33,696 nucleotides of DNA from Candidatus Omnitrophota bacterium (GCA_028717105.1 JAQUOM010000003.1:1-33696); one strand, 5' to 3'. Counted from the stretch's first letter, positions 1-8,121 are shown. Notes: generated from the letters alone by a model not told the origin. Program-made: numbers and translations.

Positions 1-128
1 TGCAGGTTTTCAAGGAGATGCTCGACATCAAGGGCCTGACGGACGACATGAAAAATAAGGTCACGCAGGCCATCCGGCTGATCAATCGCGACGAAGTCGA
101 TGCGGAAAAACAATTGCGGGAAGGATAA
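1..128 (+). CDS. C-terminal end of an unidentified protein (partial, 5' truncated by window)
   Basis: An open frame enters at the left edge and ends with TAA at 126-128, giving the last 41 residues of a protein. The visible tail is charged and looks helical (it contains FKEMLDIKGLTDDMKNK and ends QLREG). I see no diagnostic motif and cannot name the family. It converges on the minus-strand receiver-DUF192 gene with only 23 nt between the two stop codons, and no terminator hairpin is visible there. The evidence for coding is the uninterrupted frame reaching the window edge and amino-acid composition typical of a soluble helical protein. Confidence 0.5.
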   Translation, partial: QVFKEMLDIKGLTDDMKNKVTQAIRLINRDEVDAEKQLREG

Positions 129-151
129 AACAGCCGACGCCGATAACTCTT

Positions 152-1042
152 TTAGCGGATCTCCGCACGATCACCGGCCAGGATATGATGTTTGTCGGCA
201 AATCCTGCGTGGGTCTCGAGAACGAATTTGGCGGGCCGATCATTCTTAAAAACAGGCGGCATCGCAAGTCCGGAAGGCTGGGCATGGCGCGCCAAACCGA
301 CGACCTTTCCTGAAGCATCCAGCCAGATAATATCTAAGGGGATCTTCGTATTTTTCATCCAGAATCCCCAGAGGCTCTCCTGAGGAAAAACAAAAAGCAT
401 GCCCTGGCCTGCCGGCAGAAACTTGCGATACATCAAACCTCTCTGCCTCTCTTCTTCGGTATCAGCCACTTCAACGCGCACACAAGCGCCGTCTTTAAAA
501 CAAACCCGTGGCATCGCCAACCTCTGGATGACGGAAAATGCAAGACCCAGGCCGATGACAAGAAAGATCAGGCTCCAGACGAACCACCGCTTCGCGGGTT
601 TTTTAACGGGGGCATCCGCAGAGACCCCGTACTGGCGCGCGATCACGCGCACAAGCGTATTGATCAAGTGTTCCGCCTTATAGAAATTGCTCGATTTATC
701 GAAAAATCCATTCACGCCCAATTTATACGCATCCACGCTCATATCTTCTTCACCAAACGCCGAAAGCATGACAACAGGAAGGCGGCTATCAAGTTCCTTG
801 ATCACCCGAAGGGTCTCGATCCCCTCCTGCCGGGGCATCTGGAGATTCAAGAAAACGATCCCGGGTTTCCTGGCCCGGATCATCTCAATGGCCTCTGCCC
901 CGGACATCAAGGCCTCCACCTGATACCCCTGAGAGACAAACCAATAGGTGATCGAATCAAGAAAATCCTTCTCGTCGTCGACGATCATGATGTAAAAATT
1001 ATTCTTGAGATCCTGCGGTTTCTTCGTCGGTTTATTCAGCAC
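152..1042 (-). CDS. Pseudo-receiver domain - membrane helix - DUF192 fusion protein
   Basis: The protein has 296 aa. Residues 16-135 form a response-regulator receiver fold: acidic pair D22/D23, switch Ser94 and a Lys near 116. The phosphoacceptor position reads FLNLQMP with Asn66 (codon AAT) instead of Asp, so ordinary phosphorylation is unlikely. A basic stretch (residues 147-152) precedes one transmembrane helix at about 153-171, which would leave the receiver in the cytoplasm. Residues 180-296 match the DUF192 family (RGLMYRK, MLFVFP, GFWMKNTKIPLDIIWLD), which is normally a secreted or lipoprotein domain, so it should face the periplasm. The start is GTG at 1042 with GGAGG 8 nt upstream; it overlaps the 3' end of the kinase gene by 11 nt, implying translational coupling. 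Receiver-DUF192 fusion is unusual to me. Its role is unknown; stoichiometric binding to the kinase is an inference. Confidence 0.85.
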   Translation of the reverse strand: MLNKPTKKPQDLKNNFYIMIVDDEKDFLDSITYWFVSQGYQVEALMSGAEAIEMIRARKPGIVFLNLQMPRQEGIETLRVIKELDSRLPVVMLSAFGEEDMSVDAYKLGVNGFFDKSSNFYKAEHLINTLVRVIARQYGVSADAPVKKPAKRWFVWSLIFLVIGLGLAFSVIQRLAMPRVCFKDGACVRVEVADTEEERQRGLMYRKFLPAGQGMLFVFPQESLWGFWMKNTKIPLDIIWLDASGKVVGLARHAQPSGLAMPPVFKNDRPAKFVLETHAGFADKHHILAGDRAEIR

Positions 1043-3266
1043 TGTTTTTACCTCCGTGGAATGCCCGAGGGATCACGAAAGTAAACGTACTGCCGTGACC
1101 GACCTGGCTCTCCACCCAGATGTCCCCGCCGTGAAGATTAATGATCTCCTTGGCAATAGATAAGCCCAGTCCCGTCCCGCCCGTACCGACGGGAGAAACA
1201 AGACTGACCTGCTCGAATTTATTAAAGATCCTTTTGAAATCCTTGGGGTCGACGCCTATCCCTGAATCGCTGACCGCGATCTGGGCACACGGTTCCTCGC
1301 AAATCTTGTCCTTGCGGTCAAGGGCTTTTAAGGAAATGTTCACTTCTCCTTTTTTCGGGGTGAACTTCAAGGCGTTACCCACAAGATTCACCATGACTTG
1401 GACCATGCGGTCCTTATCGGCGTTCACCATCACGGGGACCTCCGGCACGTCCTGCCGCACCGTGATCTCCTTGTCCCTGATCCAGCTCGACAGGGACGTC
1501 TTGACTTCCTGGATGACGCCGCGGATGTCAAAAGAAGACGGCAGAAGGACCAGCCTGCCGGCTTCAAGTTTGGACATATCCAAAAGATCGTTGATCAGGC
1601 TGTTGAGACGGGCCAGATTGAGCTTGGAGATCTCCAAGAACCTCTTCTGGTCTTCATTGACCGCCCCCGTCACGCCGCTGTCGATCAACTCCAGAGACTT
1701 CTGGATGGCCACGACCGGCGTGCGCAATTCGTGCGTCACAAGAGACACGAATTGCGACTTGATCTCCTCGATCTGTTTTTCGTGCGTGATATCGCTCAAA
1801 ACCGACACCATGCCGACCGTATCGCCGTTCTCGTTCTCTACGACCGCGGTCGAAGCCCTCAGGACCTTTTTCGTCGTCTCATCCTTGCTGTCCAGCTTGA
1901 TCTCCTTGGTCAGCGCGGCTCCCTTGTCGTGGTCCAGATCCTTGGCGACAGCCAGAAGATGATGGTCCTTGAGGCTCTGCACCAGATACTTGCCTAAAGA
2001 TTCTTTGGCCTGGCTGTCGAGCAGTTTTTCCGCGGCGGGATTCATCATCAGGATGCGGCCTTCCTTATTCACCACGACAACCCCTTCGGCCACATGCCTC
2101 ACGATGGCGTCGGTCCGCTCTTTCTCATCCGCCAGCCGCTTATTGAGGCGCATCAACTCTTCCGTGGCGGTCTTCACGCGCGCCTCAAGTTCCTCGTCAA
2201 ATCGCTCGGAGATCCTCATGAGCCTGCGCAGCTTCTTTTGAGAGACGGCCGTTTCGTCGTCCCGCGCCATTTCCGCCTTCAGCTGCCTGATGAAGTCCTC
2301 GCCCCCCGGGCGCGCCGCCAGATCGCCTGCAAGTCTGGAAACATATTTCTCCTGGCCCCGTTCTTCTCCCAGGATCTCGGCGGCCAGCGCCACGGCCTTC
2401 CCGGGATCGCGTTCAAAAGAAAAGAAAGCGCGCAAGACCATCGCCATCTTGATATCGTCCGCACAGGAATAGATGGCATCCTCAGCCGATGGAAAAACAA
2501 CCCCCATATCCCAGGCGCGTAAGGCGTCGAAGAAACGCTCAAAGACAACAAAAGAACCGGGCTTGCGCTCGAGGACGAACGGCACAACATGCTCGATCAT
2601 CCAAGCGGTCCACTTTTTGAGGACGCCGTCAAAATCCCCGGCCTCTCTGGCAACCTGGACGGCCACCTCGGCCAAACGGCCGGGATCCCCCTCCAGTTTC
2701 TCAAAGACAGCCTCGGGGGCGCATCCCGCATCCGGGGCCTTGCCGGAAAGGAAATCGCGGACATCGACGATAATTTTTTCCGGCCGGCCGCCGTCAGTCT
2801 CCACTCCAAGCCCGGCCGCAACCTGCTCCTGGGCATGCTCAACCAAAACCTTGCGGATTTCAATATGCTGCGAACCGACACGAAAGATATCGGGGGCTTC
2901 GGAAGCCTTCCCGTCCGGTGAAGACGGCCACGCCAGGGCCTTGATGAAATCCGCTAATTCGTTCAAAACCAACCCCTGGGTGAATACCACGCCGCCGAGG
3001 CCGAGCCCCCGGAAACGACGGCATATTTCACGGACCCCCAGGACATCCATCCCCATCGGCTCATCGTTAAGAAGAACAAGGCCCCTCTGGTCGTCCGCCG
3101 AAAAAACAATCTCTTTTTTTTCTCTAAGGATCATATCGACGATGGAAAACGCATTTGTCAGGGTCTCGCGGGACAAGGGATGTTGCGAGGAATACAGCGA
3201 AAGCCTTTTGAAGGCCTGAAAGAAGGACTTGAAAACCTCTCGATATAACGCGGATTTCTCAGACAT
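1032..3266 (-). CDS. Soluble sensor histidine kinase (N-terminal unknown domain, PAS, HisKA, HATPase_c)
   Basis: The protein has 744 aa and no membrane segment, so it should be cytoplasmic. Residues 1-330 are helical and unassigned. A coiled-coil linker (about 340-388) leads to a PAS domain (about 390-497; HVAEGVVVVNKEGRI, ending SDITHEK). The dimerisation/phosphoacceptor helix has VTHELRTP with His512. The ATPase domain has N627/N631 (NLVGNALKF), the DSGIG box at 667-671 and GTGGTGLGLS at 694-703, so all catalytic boxes are intact. The ATG is at 3266, with no strong Shine-Dalgarno; a sigma70-like promoter lies just upstream. It is co-transcribed with the overlapping receiver-DUF192 gene. Because that receiver lacks its Asp, the true phosphorylation target is probably encoded elsewhere. 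The signal is unknown. Confidence 0.93.
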   Translation of the reverse strand: MSEKSALYREVFKSFFQAFKRLSLYSSQHPLSRETLTNAFSIVDMILREKKEIVFSADDQRGLVLLNDEPMGMDVLGVREICRRFRGLGLGGVVFTQGLVLNELADFIKALAWPSSPDGKASEAPDIFRVGSQHIEIRKVLVEHAQEQVAAGLGVETDGGRPEKIIVDVRDFLSGKAPDAGCAPEAVFEKLEGDPGRLAEVAVQVAREAGDFDGVLKKWTAWMIEHVVPFVLERKPGSFVVFERFFDALRAWDMGVVFPSAEDAIYSCADDIKMAMVLRAFFSFERDPGKAVALAAEILGEERGQEKYVSRLAGDLAARPGGEDFIRQLKAEMARDDETAVSQKKLRRLMRISERFDEELEARVKTATEELMRLNKRLADEKERTDAIVRHVAEGVVVVNKEGRILMMNPAAEKLLDSQAKESLGKYLVQSLKDHHLLAVAKDLDHDKGAALTKEIKLDSKDETTKKVLRASTAVVENENGDTVGMVSVLSDITHEKQIEEIKSQFVSLVTHELRTPVVAIQKSLELIDSGVTGAVNEDQKRFLEISKLNLARLNSLINDLLDMSKLEAGRLVLLPSSFDIRGVIQEVKTSLSSWIRDKEITVRQDVPEVPVMVNADKDRMVQVMVNLVGNALKFTPKKGEVNISLKALDRKDKICEEPCAQIAVSDSGIGVDPKDFKRIFNKFEQVSLVSPVGTGGTGLGLSIAKEIINLHGGDIWVESQVGHGSTFTFVIPRAFHGGKNSAE

Positions 3267-3292
3267 AAGTCTTATGATTAAAGTTTAGTTCT

Positions 3293-3321
3293 ATCTTATC
3301 CTGCGCATCAAAAAATATCAA
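3293..3321 (-). promoter_or_regulatory. Sigma70-type promoter of the kinase operon
   Basis: Read on the minus strand: TTGATA (3321-3316), 17 nt spacer, TAAGAT (3298-3293), 26 nt before the kinase ATG at 3266. The -35 matches 5/6 and the -10 matches 4/6 of consensus. Found by eye; no transcript data. Confidence 0.5.
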
Positions 3322-3376
3322 GACGAAATAAGGGAAAAAAGAGAACAAAAAAACCGGCCTGACGCGCCCTTTGCTT

Positions 3377-4531
3377 CTAACCGAACGTAAGAGCGTAAAT
3401 CGATAAACCGGGGCCGTCTACTTCGATCTCGATCTTGTGACGGCCATACCCCCGGCCGCAGACAATGCGATAAATATCCTCGCCCGAAATCTTGATGATG
3501 CCGCCTTCCCCCATGTCTTCGCAGGCGTATGACGGATTGATGTATCTGCCGTCCATCTTGATCAGAAGCCGCGCACCCGTCCTCTCTGCCCCTGCGACAA
3601 GATTAACGGATTTGGCGTCATAAATGAGGACGATCTTCCCTCTGGCCGACTCCAGGCGAAGATGATCGGCATCATTGAACCATTCTCCCTCCAGATAGAC
3701 CTGGTTGGGCCGAAGCGTATCGGGCACGGCATAACGGATCGTCTTGCCATAAACAAGCCCTTCGGGGTTACCGAAGTTGCCGCGTGTCGTCTCGGCCCCC
3801 AGATAGATCTCGGGGGTCCCGATCGAACCAAAATCAACGTCCTGGGCCCCACGGGGCTGGACGACAGAACCGGAGGGCATCGCCTCCTGGATATGCAGGA
3901 CGCGGCGCCGCTCTTCTAAAAGGCTGCGGATCGCATCTTCGGTCTTGTCATAATCCCCTTCGCCCACGTGTTTATAGACGATGAAACCGTCGATATCGAT
4001 CAGGTATTTCGTCGGCCAGTAAAGAGTGCCGTAAAGACGCATATTGGCATGGGCGTTATCCTGGATCACGGGATAACGGATACCGGCTTTCCTGACGGCG
4101 GCAACGACATTGTCATACATCTTCTCAAAACCGAATTCCGGGGCATGGACGCCGATGACGAGCAGGCCTTGCGGCCCATACTTGGCGTCCCAGGCGGTCA
4201 AATAAGGCAAGGTTCTTTGACAGTTGATGCAGCTGTAGGTCCAGAAATCGACCAGAATGACCTGTTTTCCGACGGCATCGGAAAGACGGAACGGCTCTGC
4301 ATTGATGGTGCCATCGGGCGAAATAAATTCTTTGGCGCGCTGGTATCTCTTATTCTTTTCCGCGATCCGTTTCCCGGCCGCCCCCGTCACAGCAGGCACC
4401 GCGATCTCCTGGCGGCGGACAACGGACGAAGAAACACGGGGCGTCTCTTTTTGTCTACGGGTTCCCAGAAAATAGATGGCGGTGACGATCACCGCCAGCG
4501 CGACGAACAAAAGAAAAGGTTTCTTCGTCAT
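3377..4531 (-). CDS. DipZ-like membrane-anchored thioredoxin with C-terminal CBM-like domain
   Basis: The protein has 384 aa. One N-terminal membrane anchor (about 5-23) places the rest outside the cytoplasm. The thioredoxin-like domain (about 65-215) has the redox motif C101-I-N-C104 after VDFWTYS, followed by ALYWPTK-like features (GTLYWPTKYLID). The last about 150 residues (from TPEIYLGAETTRGNFG) resemble the C-terminal carbohydrate-binding-module-like domain of DipZ-type proteins. In the known DipZ architecture these parts are fused behind a CcdA-like membrane domain; here that domain is the preceding gene, whose stop overlaps this start by 4 nt (ATGA). It should receive electrons from CcdA and reduce periplasmic disulfides; the substrate is unknown. 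It ends with TAG, and no clear terminator follows. Confidence 0.88.
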   Translation of the reverse strand: MTKKPFLLFVALAVIVTAIYFLGTRRQKETPRVSSSVVRRQEIAVPAVTGAAGKRIAEKNKRYQRAKEFISPDGTINAEPFRLSDAVGKQVILVDFWTYSCINCQRTLPYLTAWDAKYGPQGLLVIGVHAPEFGFEKMYDNVVAAVRKAGIRYPVIQDNAHANMRLYGTLYWPTKYLIDIDGFIVYKHVGEGDYDKTEDAIRSLLEERRRVLHIQEAMPSGSVVQPRGAQDVDFGSIGTPEIYLGAETTRGNFGNPEGLVYGKTIRYAVPDTLRPNQVYLEGEWFNDADHLRLESARGKIVLIYDAKSVNLVAGAERTGARLLIKMDGRYINPSYACEDMGEGGIIKISGEDIYRIVCGRGYGRHKIEIEVDGPGLSIYALTFG

Positions 4532-5244
4532 ATCTGCCTCAGCAGTTCTTCATTCAGGAATGTGCCGCTCACCAGGACCGCCAGTTGATCCGTAAAAACA
4601 AGGATACCCAAAAGGATCAAAAAAACGCCCGTCAATCGATGGATGATCCAGAGATAACGGGCCAGCCTGCCGATCAACTTCGCAGCGAAAGATGCAAAAA
4701 GCCCTGTCAGGAGAAACGGAATGCCCAGCCCGAGAGCGTAACTCAGCAAGAGCCAGAAACTTTCACCCGGACGGTTTGCCGCAAGGGCCAGGATACTTCC
4801 CAGAATGGCTCCGACACAGGGCGTCCAGCTGACGGCAAAAACCGCACCGAACACAAAAGACAAAACATAGGGAGAAAGATGCATCCCGCTTTTTAGCTGG
4901 ACTTTATGCTCCTTTTCGAGCCAGGGGATTTCAAGAAGCCCCAGAAGATGCAAACCAAAAACAATAATGACGGTGCCGCCGAGACGCCCCAGCCACTCTC
5001 TGGCCGTAAACGAAATCTGCTGCAGGATGGTATTGAGCAAAACCCCCAGGAGTGCGAAGACCGCGGCGAAACCCAAAACGAAAAAACAGGAACATAAAAA
5101 AATCCTGAGGCGCCCCTCCATGAACCCCGTCGAAGAAACGCCGGAAAGATACCCCAGAAAACCGGGAATGAGAGGTAAAACGCAGGGATTTAGAAAAGAC
5201 AAGAGGCCCGCACCGAACGCTATGACAAGAGAGATTCTATCCAC
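4528..5244 (-). CDS. ccdA: CcdA/DsbD-like transmembrane thiol-disulfide carrier
   Basis: The protein has 238 aa and about six transmembrane helices. The two conserved half-sites with the redox Cys are both present: FLNPCVLPL (C21) and SWTPCVGAIL (C143). The family passes reducing equivalents from cytoplasmic thioredoxin across the inner membrane. The length is normal for stand-alone CcdA. The start is GTG at 5244 with AGGA about 7 nt upstream; I see no better in-frame ATG before the first membrane helix. It overlaps the DipZ-like thioredoxin by 4 nt, which is very probably its periplasmic partner. It lies 76 nt after the CDF gene on the same strand and could belong to the same transcript. There are no cytochrome c maturation genes nearby, so the partner thioredoxin is the better guide to function. 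Confidence 0.92.
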   Translation of the reverse strand: MDRISLVIAFGAGLLSFLNPCVLPLIPGFLGYLSGVSSTGFMEGRLRIFLCSCFFVLGFAAVFALLGVLLNTILQQISFTAREWLGRLGGTVIIVFGLHLLGLLEIPWLEKEHKVQLKSGMHLSPYVLSFVFGAVFAVSWTPCVGAILGSILALAANRPGESFWLLLSYALGLGIPFLLTGLFASFAAKLIGRLARYLWIIHRLTGVFLILLGILVFTDQLAVLVSGTFLNEELLRQI

Positions 5245-5320
5245 GATCGTCCTGACGAGTACCCCGGCCGTACCCCTTGGCCGAAAACAAGAAAGACAAA
5301 GGAATGCCAGGGCCCGAAGA

Positions 5321-6250
5321 TTAGTCGCCGTGATGCGTTTCGCTGCTCAAGGGCTCGACGTGCACCACGATATCGCTGACTCCGCAAAATTCTTTTTTGA
5401 TAAGGTCTTCGATTTTAACGGTCAGATCGTGGGCATGGACCAGTTTCATCTGGTCATTCACCAAAACATGAAGATCGATATAGATATCGTCATGACGGCC
5501 GCGGGTCCGGATCTTATGGCATTTCTTGACCTCCGGGATCGCCATGATCAGGCGCTCGATGGCCTGGCGGTCGATCGCCGCCGTATCGCAAAGGACTGCC
5601 GAAGATCGCTTCAAGATCTCGATGCCGGAAAAAGCGATAAACACGGCGATGACCATGGCGACAACGGCGTCCAAAACGGGAAATCCGAGCTTGACGCCGA
5701 CGAAAGCGACGCCGACGGAAAACGAGGTCAAAAGGTCCGCCCGCGTATGCATGGCATCTGCAACCAGGATGTCGCTGCCCAGGACGCGGCCGCGGCGACC
5801 CTCATAAAACATGACGCCCGCGTTCACCACCATGGTCACGCCCAGAACGACAAAACCCCAGACAGTAACTTCCGGGGCCCTCCTGGCCCACAGCCTCTCC
5901 CATCCATCGTGGATCAAGTGCAGACAGATCAAAAACAATAAAAACGCGATCACCAGGGAAGCCAGCGTCTCGTATTTCTTATGGCCGTAAGGATGGTCTT
6001 CATCCTTGGGCTGGCCGGCGATCTTCATGCCCAGCAATCCCACGATATTCGATGCCCCGTCCGCAAACGAATGATAACCGTCGGCCACCATACTGGTGCT
6101 GTTAATCAAATATCCAAAGATGAGTTTCAGGACCGCCACCAGCCAGTTCAAGCCCAGGACCCAAAAGAGGATCCTGCGGACAGCGGCCACATAACCCTTG
6201 GGGCCCCTCGGATCGTGATGCCCGTGATCATGATGTCGATGGATCAGCAT
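5321..6250 (-). CDS. Cation diffusion facilitator (CDF) family metal efflux transporter
   Basis: The protein has 309 aa. It starts with a His-rich tail (MLIHRHHDHGHH), followed by the six-helix CDF fold. The metal site is built from two HxxxD motifs, H60-D64 in helix 2 (DGYHSFADG) and H166-D170 in helix 5 (DAMHTRAD). The HD-HD arrangement is commonly linked to zinc and related divalent ions. A C-terminal cytoplasmic domain of about 85 aa (VKKCHKIRTRG, IYIDLHV, DIVVHVEP) completes the usual architecture. Family members exchange cytoplasmic metal for protons. The ATG is preceded by GGAG, which sits over the stop of the ZIP gene 4 nt upstream, so the two are co-translated. The exact metal cannot be read from sequence. 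Confidence 0.94.
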   Translation of the reverse strand: MLIHRHHDHGHHDPRGPKGYVAAVRRILFWVLGLNWLVAVLKLIFGYLINSTSMVADGYHSFADGASNIVGLLGMKIAGQPKDEDHPYGHKKYETLASLVIAFLLFLICLHLIHDGWERLWARRAPEVTVWGFVVLGVTMVVNAGVMFYEGRRGRVLGSDILVADAMHTRADLLTSFSVGVAFVGVKLGFPVLDAVVAMVIAVFIAFSGIEILKRSSAVLCDTAAIDRQAIERLIMAIPEVKKCHKIRTRGRHDDIYIDLHVLVNDQMKLVHAHDLTVKIEDLIKKEFCGVSDIVVHVEPLSSETHHGD

Positions 6251-6253
6251 GGA

Positions 6254-7000
6254 TTACTCCAGCAACAAAAGAAGCGCCATCACCATAACGCCGCAAATAA
6301 TGGACAACAGCTGAAAGATGGAACGGGAAAAACGGATCTCGCGATGAAGTTCCGGAATCAAATCAGACCCCGCCAGATAAATGAAGCCGCCGGCCGTCAA
6401 CGGAAGGGCATAATCTGCGAAATCATTGATATGCGGCCCGATAAGCAGGGCTGTCACCGCGCCCAGAACGGCCACAAGGGCGCACAGGAAATTCATACCG
6501 AGAGCCTTGCGCCTGCTCAAGCCCCCATTCACGAGGATCCCGTAATCCCCTATCTCCTGGGGAATCTCGTGCAGGACGACTGCCAAGGTCGACGTGATAC
6601 CGATCGCGAAACTGACAGAATAGCTGGCCCCGATGATGATACCGTCGATGAAATTATGGAATGCGTCGCCGATAAGATTGAGCCAGACCACGGGCTTGTC
6701 GTGCATATCACAAACCCCCGCATGGCAATGCCGCCAATAGATGAACTTTTCAAGGATGAAAAACAAAAGAATACCTGCGATGACACCGAAAGAAACGCGC
6801 AGGGGTGAAACAGCCTCCTCAAAAGCTTCGGGGAGAATATGGATAAAGACGTCGCCGAAAAGCCCCCCCACGGCAAAACTGACAAGAAAAAGCAGGGCTC
6901 TTTTCAGTCTGCGTTCGTCAATGGCCAGCGCCAGGATACCAACCAAAGAAATAATACTGACAAGAAAAACACTTAATAATGCGTATATCCAAGTTTTCAT
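6254..7000 (-). CDS. ZIP family divalent metal transporter
   Basis: The protein has 248 aa and eight predicted membrane helices. Signature residues are HNFIDG (H115, N116, D119) in TM4 and LHEIPQEIGD (H144, E145, E149) in TM5, resembling the LIV-1-type HExPHExGD motif. The loop between TM3 and TM4 has a small metal-binding cluster (HCHAGVCDMH, 91-100). ZIP proteins move zinc, iron or manganese into the cytoplasm. The start ATG at 7000 has AGGAAAGG 6 nt upstream. It is the first gene of an operon with the CDF exporter 3 nt downstream, so importer and exporter are made together. A TTGACA promoter lies just upstream. Confidence 0.94.
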   Translation of the reverse strand: MKTWIYALLSVFLVSIISLVGILALAIDERRLKRALLFLVSFAVGGLFGDVFIHILPEAFEEAVSPLRVSFGVIAGILLFFILEKFIYWRHCHAGVCDMHDKPVVWLNLIGDAFHNFIDGIIIGASYSVSFAIGITSTLAVVLHEIPQEIGDYGILVNGGLSRRKALGMNFLCALVAVLGAVTALLIGPHINDFADYALPLTAGGFIYLAGSDLIPELHREIRFSRSIFQLLSIICGVMVMALLLLLE

Positions 7001-7040
7001 AATATCCTTTCCTGCCAGAAGTTATAATTTTTCTCTCTTA

Positions 7041-7069
7041 AGATTAGTCCAAGATGGCTTTTTTGTCAA
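7041..7069 (-). promoter_or_regulatory. Promoter of the ZIP-CDF operon
   Basis: The minus strand reads a perfect TTGACA (7069-7064), 17 nt spacer and TAATCT (7046-7041). It lies about 41 nt before the ZIP ATG. The weak -10 would fit an activated or repressed promoter. I see no recognisable Zur, Fur or MntR operator. Confidence 0.5.
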
Positions 7070-7104
7070 TCAAAAGGGCATATTACTCGGCTGCGGTACT
7101 TCCG

Positions 7105-7152
7105 GGCGAAAAAAGAAAAGCCAGGCATTAAAGGATAATGCCTGGCTTTTCT
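7105..7152 (-). terminator. Intrinsic terminator after the riboswitch-controlled thi4
   Basis: A perfect inverted repeat of 17 bp (arms 7114-7130 and 7136-7152, core AAAGCCAGGCATTA) with a 5-nt loop is followed on the minus strand by a T-rich run (TTTTCTTTTTT). It sits 18 nt past the stop codon and separates thi4 from the ZIP promoter. Confidence 0.9.
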
Positions 7153-7170
7153 CCGAAAGACAAAGATCTT

Positions 7171-7992
7171 TTACCGGCCTCGTCCGGAATTTTCGCTGCA
7201 CAAACATTGGCTGTCACCGGCCGCGATCTTATCCTTAATGAGTCGAGCCACTTTCTTTCCTGAATATAGCATCCCGGAGAACGTCGGCCCCATGCGCGGG
7301 ATGGCAAAAACCGTTGCCACGCTCATGCCGCAGGCATAGAGCCCCGGGTAAACCTCTCCCGTTTTCTCCACGAGGGCATCTTCGGAGCCAACGACATCCA
7401 TGGCCCCGCATTCTCCGAACGACAGAATCCCCCTCTTCTGCAATGCCTGGCAGACGCGCGCGTCATGTCCCGTGGCATCGATAACGGCCTTTGCCTCCAG
7501 GGCCACAGGGTCAACGCAGGTGATGGCCCGCGGCAGGGCCGACACGGCCGCCCAATTGACGACCACGCCTTCCACCCTTCCCTGGCGACAAACCACATCA
7601 TCGCACTTCGTCATGTGAAGAAACTTCACCCCTGCGTCGCACGCCGCGGCGATCAGCTTGGAACAGGCCTCGGGGCCGCGGGCCGCATACAAACCCTCCT
7701 CGATCTTTTTGTATCTGATGCCCATCTCATCAAGCATCTCCTGCCCCGGACTGCGGAACGTCAGCGTGTTCATGAAATAACCGCCGATCCAGAATCCTCC
7801 GCCCAAGTAATTATTACTCTCGACCACCAGGGTCTTCAAGCCGCTCCGCGCCAGGTCCCGCGCTGCCACAAGACCGCTGGGGCCGGCCCCGACGATCACC
7901 ACATCGTTTTCAATATGCCCGTCGAATTCCTGGAAGAATTCAGACGAAATGGCGCGCGTGATACGCGCCTCGTTGATAGGATAAAATGTCAT
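7171..7992 (-). CDS. thi4: Thi4-family thiazole synthase paralogue lacking the usual active-site His
   Basis: The protein has 273 aa from the ATG at 7992; this start has GGAGG 5 nt upstream and gives the usual NEARITRAI beginning (a longer frame opens at 8013). The FAD/NAD-binding fold starts with VVIVGAGPSG (31-40); other family blocks are GGGFW (64-68), DATGHDA (172-178) and PRMGPTFSGM (232-241). Thi4 enzymes make the thiazole precursor of thiamin from NAD and glycine. At the position where sulfide-dependent enzymes have His (H175 in the second copy here) this protein has C181-Q182. The segment around 190-215 is also divergent, and the C-terminus carries CxC (C263, C265). Regulation by the upstream TPP riboswitch supports a thiamin role. 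A Cys-donating mechanism like yeast Thi4 is possible but unproven. Confidence 0.88.
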   Translation of the reverse strand: MTFYPINEARITRAISSEFFQEFDGHIENDVVIVGAGPSGLVAARDLARSGLKTLVVESNNYLGGGFWIGGYFMNTLTFRSPGQEMLDEMGIRYKKIEEGLYAARGPEACSKLIAAACDAGVKFLHMTKCDDVVCRQGRVEGVVVNWAAVSALPRAITCVDPVALEAKAVIDATGHDARVCQALQKRGILSFGECGAMDVVGSEDALVEKTGEVYPGLYACGMSVATVFAIPRMGPTFSGMLYSGKKVARLIKDKIAAGDSQCLCSENSGRGR

Positions 7993-8085
7993 CATGTCCT
8001 CCAAAAGTTTCAATGAGTGTTTTTGGGTTCTGGCTTTACGCTTTTCGTTTTAAGTTGTTCTACCCCGGCCCGGCTTCCGGCCGGC

Positions 8086-8121
8086 CAAAACAAAACCCCA
8101 CGGCCTTCAATGCCATGGGGT
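8086..8121 (-). terminator. Intrinsic terminator in the thi4 leader (riboswitch expression platform)
   Basis: On the minus strand, arms ACCCCATGGC (8121-8112) and GCCGTGGGGT (8104-8095) make a 10-bp stem with a 7-nt loop followed by TTTTGTTTT. It lies about 22 nt after the TPP aptamer and about 95 nt before the thi4 start, as expected for transcription-termination control. Confidence 0.88.

Noticed and set aside
4967..5941. Plus-strand open frame of 324 codons
   Set aside because: It is antisense to the CDF and CcdA genes, which have clear motifs; its composition is shadow-like and it has no recognisable domain.
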